A DNA stretch of 8,411 bases from assembly GCA_945907085.1 (NCBI GenBank), contig CAMDSS010000072.1, positions 1-8,411 of the forward strand. The letters run 5' to 3'. A model generated the notes under the pieces. It saw nothing but the letters and a program-made list of their open reading frames with translations, made no database searches and was not told the origin of the DNA. This document shows positions 6,578 through 8,411 of the stretch, in pieces. The DNA comes from Cyanobium sp. NIES-981. Its GTDB lineage: Bacteria; Cyanobacteriota; Cyanobacteriia; PCC-6307; Cyanobiaceae. Numbering within the stretch: the first letter of the stretch is position 1; the number at the start of each line of letters is the position of its first letter. The translations under genes were made by a program, and so were the position numbers.

Positions 6578-7798
6578 ATGACATCTTCCTCGCCATTTCC
6601 CAGCTCCCCCTTTCCCGCGTCTCCCTTTCCGGCAACACCTTCACCAGCCGCTCCTTCGGCGGCCCCGCCCTTGCCGGCCCGACCCGTACCGGCCCGACAT
6701 CCCCACGCTCAGGAGGCTGCCATCGCTGGCCTGGCGGCAGGCCCCAGCCTTGAAGAAATTGTGCGCGAGGCCCACAGACAGGGCTATTCCGATGTGCACC
6801 TCGGCGTGGGGGAAGGGCCCCGTTTTCGCTGCCGCGGCGACATCCGGCGCACGGAATGGCCCACCACCGATGCCGCCACCTTTGCCAGCTGGCTGAAGGA
6901 ACTGCTCAGCCCCACCCAAATCGATAGCTTTCGCCGCGACAAGGAGTTCGACGGCTCCTTTGGCTTTGACTTTGTCAGGGTGCGAATCAACCTGCTGGAA
7001 ACGTTGCTGGGGCCCGCCATGGTGCTGCGCCTGATCCCGCAAACGATCGCCAGCATCGAAGAGCTCGGCCTGCCCGAGGTCCTCCAGGAGATCTGCCAAA
7101 GGCCCAAGGGCCTGGTGCTGGTCACCGGACCCACCGGCTCAGGCAAAAGCACCACCCTGGCCGCCATGATCGACCACATCAACCGCACCATGGCCCGCCA
7201 CATCCTGACAATCGAGGATCCGGTGGAGTTTGTGCACCACAGCCAACAATCCCTGATTCGCCAGCGGGAAGTGGGCCAGCACACCAAGGTGTTCGATCAG
7301 GCCCTTCGTGCTGCCTTGCGCGAAGACCCGGATGTGATCTTGATCGGCGAAATCCGCGACCAGGAGACCCTCACCACAGCCCTAGAAGCCTCCCAAACCG
7401 GTCACCTGGTGTTTGGCACCTTGCACACCAATTCCGCCGTCAAAACCGTGGAGCGGGTGCTGGGCATGGTGGCCCCCTCAGCCCAAACCAACCTGCGCCT
7501 GGCGCTCTCCGAATCCCTCCTCGCGGTGATCGCCCAAGGACTGGTGAAAACCACCGATGGCAAGAGGGCTGCCTTCCACGACATTCTGCTCAACAGTGAT
7601 GCCTGCAAGGACTACATCCAGCGGGGCGAGCTCGAGGAAATCGAGGCCATCATGGGCCGCAGCGCGTTTGAGGGGATGCGGACGGCCAACCAATCCCTGG
7701 CGCTGCTCGTGGAAGCGGGCCGGGTAGAACCAGGCGATGCCCTCGCCCAGAGCATGAAGCCCAACGAACTCAGCCAGGTCATCCGCGGGCGCCAATGA
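6578..7798 (+). CDS. pilT: Type IV pilus retraction ATPase, PilT-like, with repeat-rich N-terminus
   Basis: PilT is a hexameric cytosolic ATPase that depolymerises type IV pili, giving twitching motility and DNA uptake. From the ATG at 6578 the protein has 406 residues, longer than the usual 345-370 because of a proline-rich N-terminal extension of about 45 residues. A PAS-like N-terminal domain follows (YSDVHLGVGEGPRFRCRGDI). The RecA-like core shows Walker A GPTGSGKST at 184-192, the Asp box ILTIEDPVEF at 209-218, Walker B with EDPDVILIGEIRD at about 249-261, and the His box TGHLVFGTLHT at 274-284. The C-terminal AIRNLIRE-type retraction motif is diverged: ACKDYIQRGE at about 342-351, followed by a recognisable GMRTANQSLALL. 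The frame is open upstream to a TTG at 6476, but those residues look non-coding, so I prefer 6578; the true start is not certain. The gene is divergent from wecB and convergent with hli. PilB and GspE are unlikely on length and the lack of a CxxC zinc motif. Confidence 0.92.
   Translation: MTSSSPFPSSPFPASPFPATPSPAAPSAAPPLPARPVPARHPHAQEAAIAGLAAGPSLEEIVREAHRQGYSDVHLGVGEGPRFRCRGDIRRTEWPTTDAATFASWLKELLSPTQIDSFRRDKEFDGSFGFDFVRVRINLLETLLGPAMVLRLIPQTIASIEELGLPEVLQEICQRPKGLVLVTGPTGSGKSTTLAAMIDHINRTMARHILTIEDPVEFVHHSQQSLIRQREVGQHTKVFDQALRAALREDPDVILIGEIRDQETLTTALEASQTGHLVFGTLHTNSAVKTVERVLGMVAPSAQTNLRLALSESLLAVIAQGLVKTTDGKRAAFHDILLNSDACKDYIQRGELEEIEAIMGRSAFEGMRTANQSLALLVEAGRVEPGDALAQSMKPNELSQVIRGRQ
6590..6709 (+). 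repeat. Eight degenerate 15-bp units encoding xPxPA pentapeptides
   Basis: Inside the start of pilT, eight consecutive 15-bp units encode SPFPS, SPFPA, SPFPA, TPSPA, APSAA, PPLPA, RPVPA and RHPHA (residues 5-44). The first three are nearly identical in protein. The sixth and seventh share GCC-CGA junctions; the DNA string CCGGCCCGAC recurs at 6674-6683 and 6689-6698, exactly 15 bp apart. The array looks like an aged in-frame minisatellite that ends where the folded PilT domain begins. Confidence 0.8.
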
Positions 7799-7830
7799 TG
7801 CGCAGCAAGCTCAATCGCAGCGAGCCCGAT

Positions 7831-8079
7831 CTAGTGGCTGGCGATGCGAACCAGCAAGAGCACGCCGATCCCGACCGACAACCCAAGCATGGCCAGCCGG
7901 CCATTCCAAATTTCGGCCTGGGGAGTAATCCCCCGGCGCCAGGCGTTGAGCTCACTGGACGGCACTTCTTCCGTTCCAGCATCAAGCCCGGGATCGATGG
8001 CCAGATCGATCTTCTGACCGTTCTCTTGGGCGTTCACTTGAATGCTCTCTGAATCGATCGTCTGATCGAACTGGGTCAT
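7831..8079 (-). CDS. hli: High-light-inducible (Hli/Scp) chlorophyll-binding protein
   Basis: Hli proteins are one-helix thylakoid members of the light-harvesting/LHC superfamily that bind chlorophyll and carotenoid and protect photosystem II under light stress. The 82-residue product carries the signature AEIWNGRLAMLG at 55-66, with the chlorophyll ligands Glu56 and Asn59 and the paired Arg61, then one membrane helix to about residue 79 (LSVGIGVLLLVRI). An acidic soluble N-terminal region of about 50 residues precedes it, longer than in the minimal Hli proteins. The ATG at 8079 gives MTQFDQTIDS; no Shine-Dalgarno is obvious. It lies 39 bp downstream of tsaD on the same strand, and its stop is 32 bp from the convergent pilT stop. 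Light-responsive regulation is known for the family; I see no specific element here. Confidence 0.93.
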   Translation of the reverse strand: MTQFDQTIDSESIQVNAQENGQKIDLAIDPGLDAGTEEVPSSELNAWRRGITPQAEIWNGRLAMLGLSVGIGVLLLVRIASH

Positions 8080-8099
8080 CGCGATACACCGATGCCGTA

Positions 8100-8113
8100 C
8101 TAGGCCAGCCTAG
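8100..8113. promoter_or_regulatory. Small inverted repeat between tsaD and hli
   Basis: CTAGGC-CA-GCCTAG is a perfect 6-bp inverted repeat in the 39-bp tsaD/hli gap. It lacks a T tract on the minus strand, so it is not a standard terminator. It could be an operator-like site for hli, or chance. Confidence 0.2.
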
Positions 8114-8118
8114 AGGGA

Positions 8119-8411
8119 TTAAAAGCAGGCTTGGGCTTGGTAGAGGCGGCTGGCCTCCTCCAAGGACAACCGGGGGGCCACGGCCAACTCCATGGAGCTC
8201 TGCAATCCGGCCGAAAGCCTTTGGGCTGCTGCAACCCCGATCATGGCGGCGTTATCAGTGCAATAGGGCAGCGGTGCCACCCGCCAGTTGAGGCCATCGC
8301 GGCGACAGCGTTCCTCCAGAAGCCTGCGCAACCGCTTGTTGGCCGCTACCCCGCCCACCAAAACAAGGGTCTCGAGGCCCTGCTGCTTGGCACAGGCGCA
8401 ACTGCGCTCCA
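8119..8411 (-). CDS. tsaD: tRNA N6-adenosine threonylcarbamoyltransferase TsaD, C-terminal part
   Basis: TsaD (Gcp/YgjD, Kae1 family) transfers the threonylcarbamoyl group to A37 of ANN-decoding tRNAs, working with TsaB and TsaE. Only the last 97 or so residues are in the window; the frame stays open to the right edge, so the start and the metal-binding HxxxH region are missing. Visible family marks are LVLVGGVAANKRLRRLL, the glycine-rich ASKHA-fold segment, and YCTDNAAMIG, which carries the conserved CTDNAAMIA-type Asp-Asn pair. The rest (AAAQRLSAGLQSS) forms the usual C-terminal helix. The TAA at 8119-8121 follows QACF. It probably shares a transcript with hli, 39 bp downstream. Confidence 0.93.
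   Translation of the reverse strand, partial: ERSCACAKQQGLETLVLVGGVAANKRLRRLLEERCRRDGLNWRVAPLPYCTDNAAMIGVAAAQRLSAGLQSSMELAVAPRLSLEEASRLYQAQACF

Noticed and set aside
7992..8058. Clustered GATCGAT and ATCGATCG strings, resembling a repeat or the cyanobacterial HIP1 octamer
   Set aside because: No exact GCGATCGC is present, and the strings fall on Ile-Asp codons of the hli N-terminal region.

Overview
The window looks like a stretch of chromosome from a GC-rich, gene-dense picocyanobacterium, Cyanobium or Synechococcus-like. Four things point there: a High-light-inducible (Hli) chlorophyll-binding protein immediately downstream of tsaD, a DUF1400-type alpha/beta hydrolase (a cyanobacterial family), a type IV pilus retraction ATPase, and very short intergenic gaps. 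Genus assignment is inference. I see no tRNA, rRNA, CRISPR array, insertion sequence or prophage gene.

Layout, left to right. (1) 1-1352, minus: an exported DUF1400/alpha-beta hydrolase whose 3' end runs off the left edge. Its start lies 23 bp from the start of a divergent plus-strand MFS transporter (1376-2581). (2) 2556-4092, minus: an apparent three-gene operon read right to left, namely the OBG-family ATPase ychF, a 61-residue cysteine-rich protein, and a 61-residue acidic protein whose 3' end overlaps the MFS gene tail to tail by 26 bp. The ychF-to-Cys-protein gap holds two abutting inverted repeats. (3) 4197-5321, plus: a membrane-anchored HlyD/MacA-type periplasmic adaptor with no adjacent pump genes. 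(4) 5327-6442, minus: wecB, the non-hydrolysing UDP-GlcNAc 2-epimerase, ending 5 bp from the adaptor stop. (5) 6578-7798, plus: a PilT-like ATPase whose N-terminal extension is built from eight degenerate proline-rich pentapeptides. (6) 7831-8079, minus: an Hli protein. (7) 8119-8411, minus: the C-terminal part of TsaD, cut by the right edge.

The genes fall into separate themes: housekeeping (ychF, tsaD), envelope and surface biology (adaptor, wecB, pilT, exported hydrolase, MFS) and photoprotection (hli). They do not form one visible pathway. I do not see a convincing undescribed multigene system. The least explained items are the PilT pentapeptide array, the two small proteins behind ychF, and the paired palindromes between ychF and the Cys-rich gene. 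No gene-free stretch reaches 300 bp; the longest gap is the 135-bp wecB/pilT divergent region.
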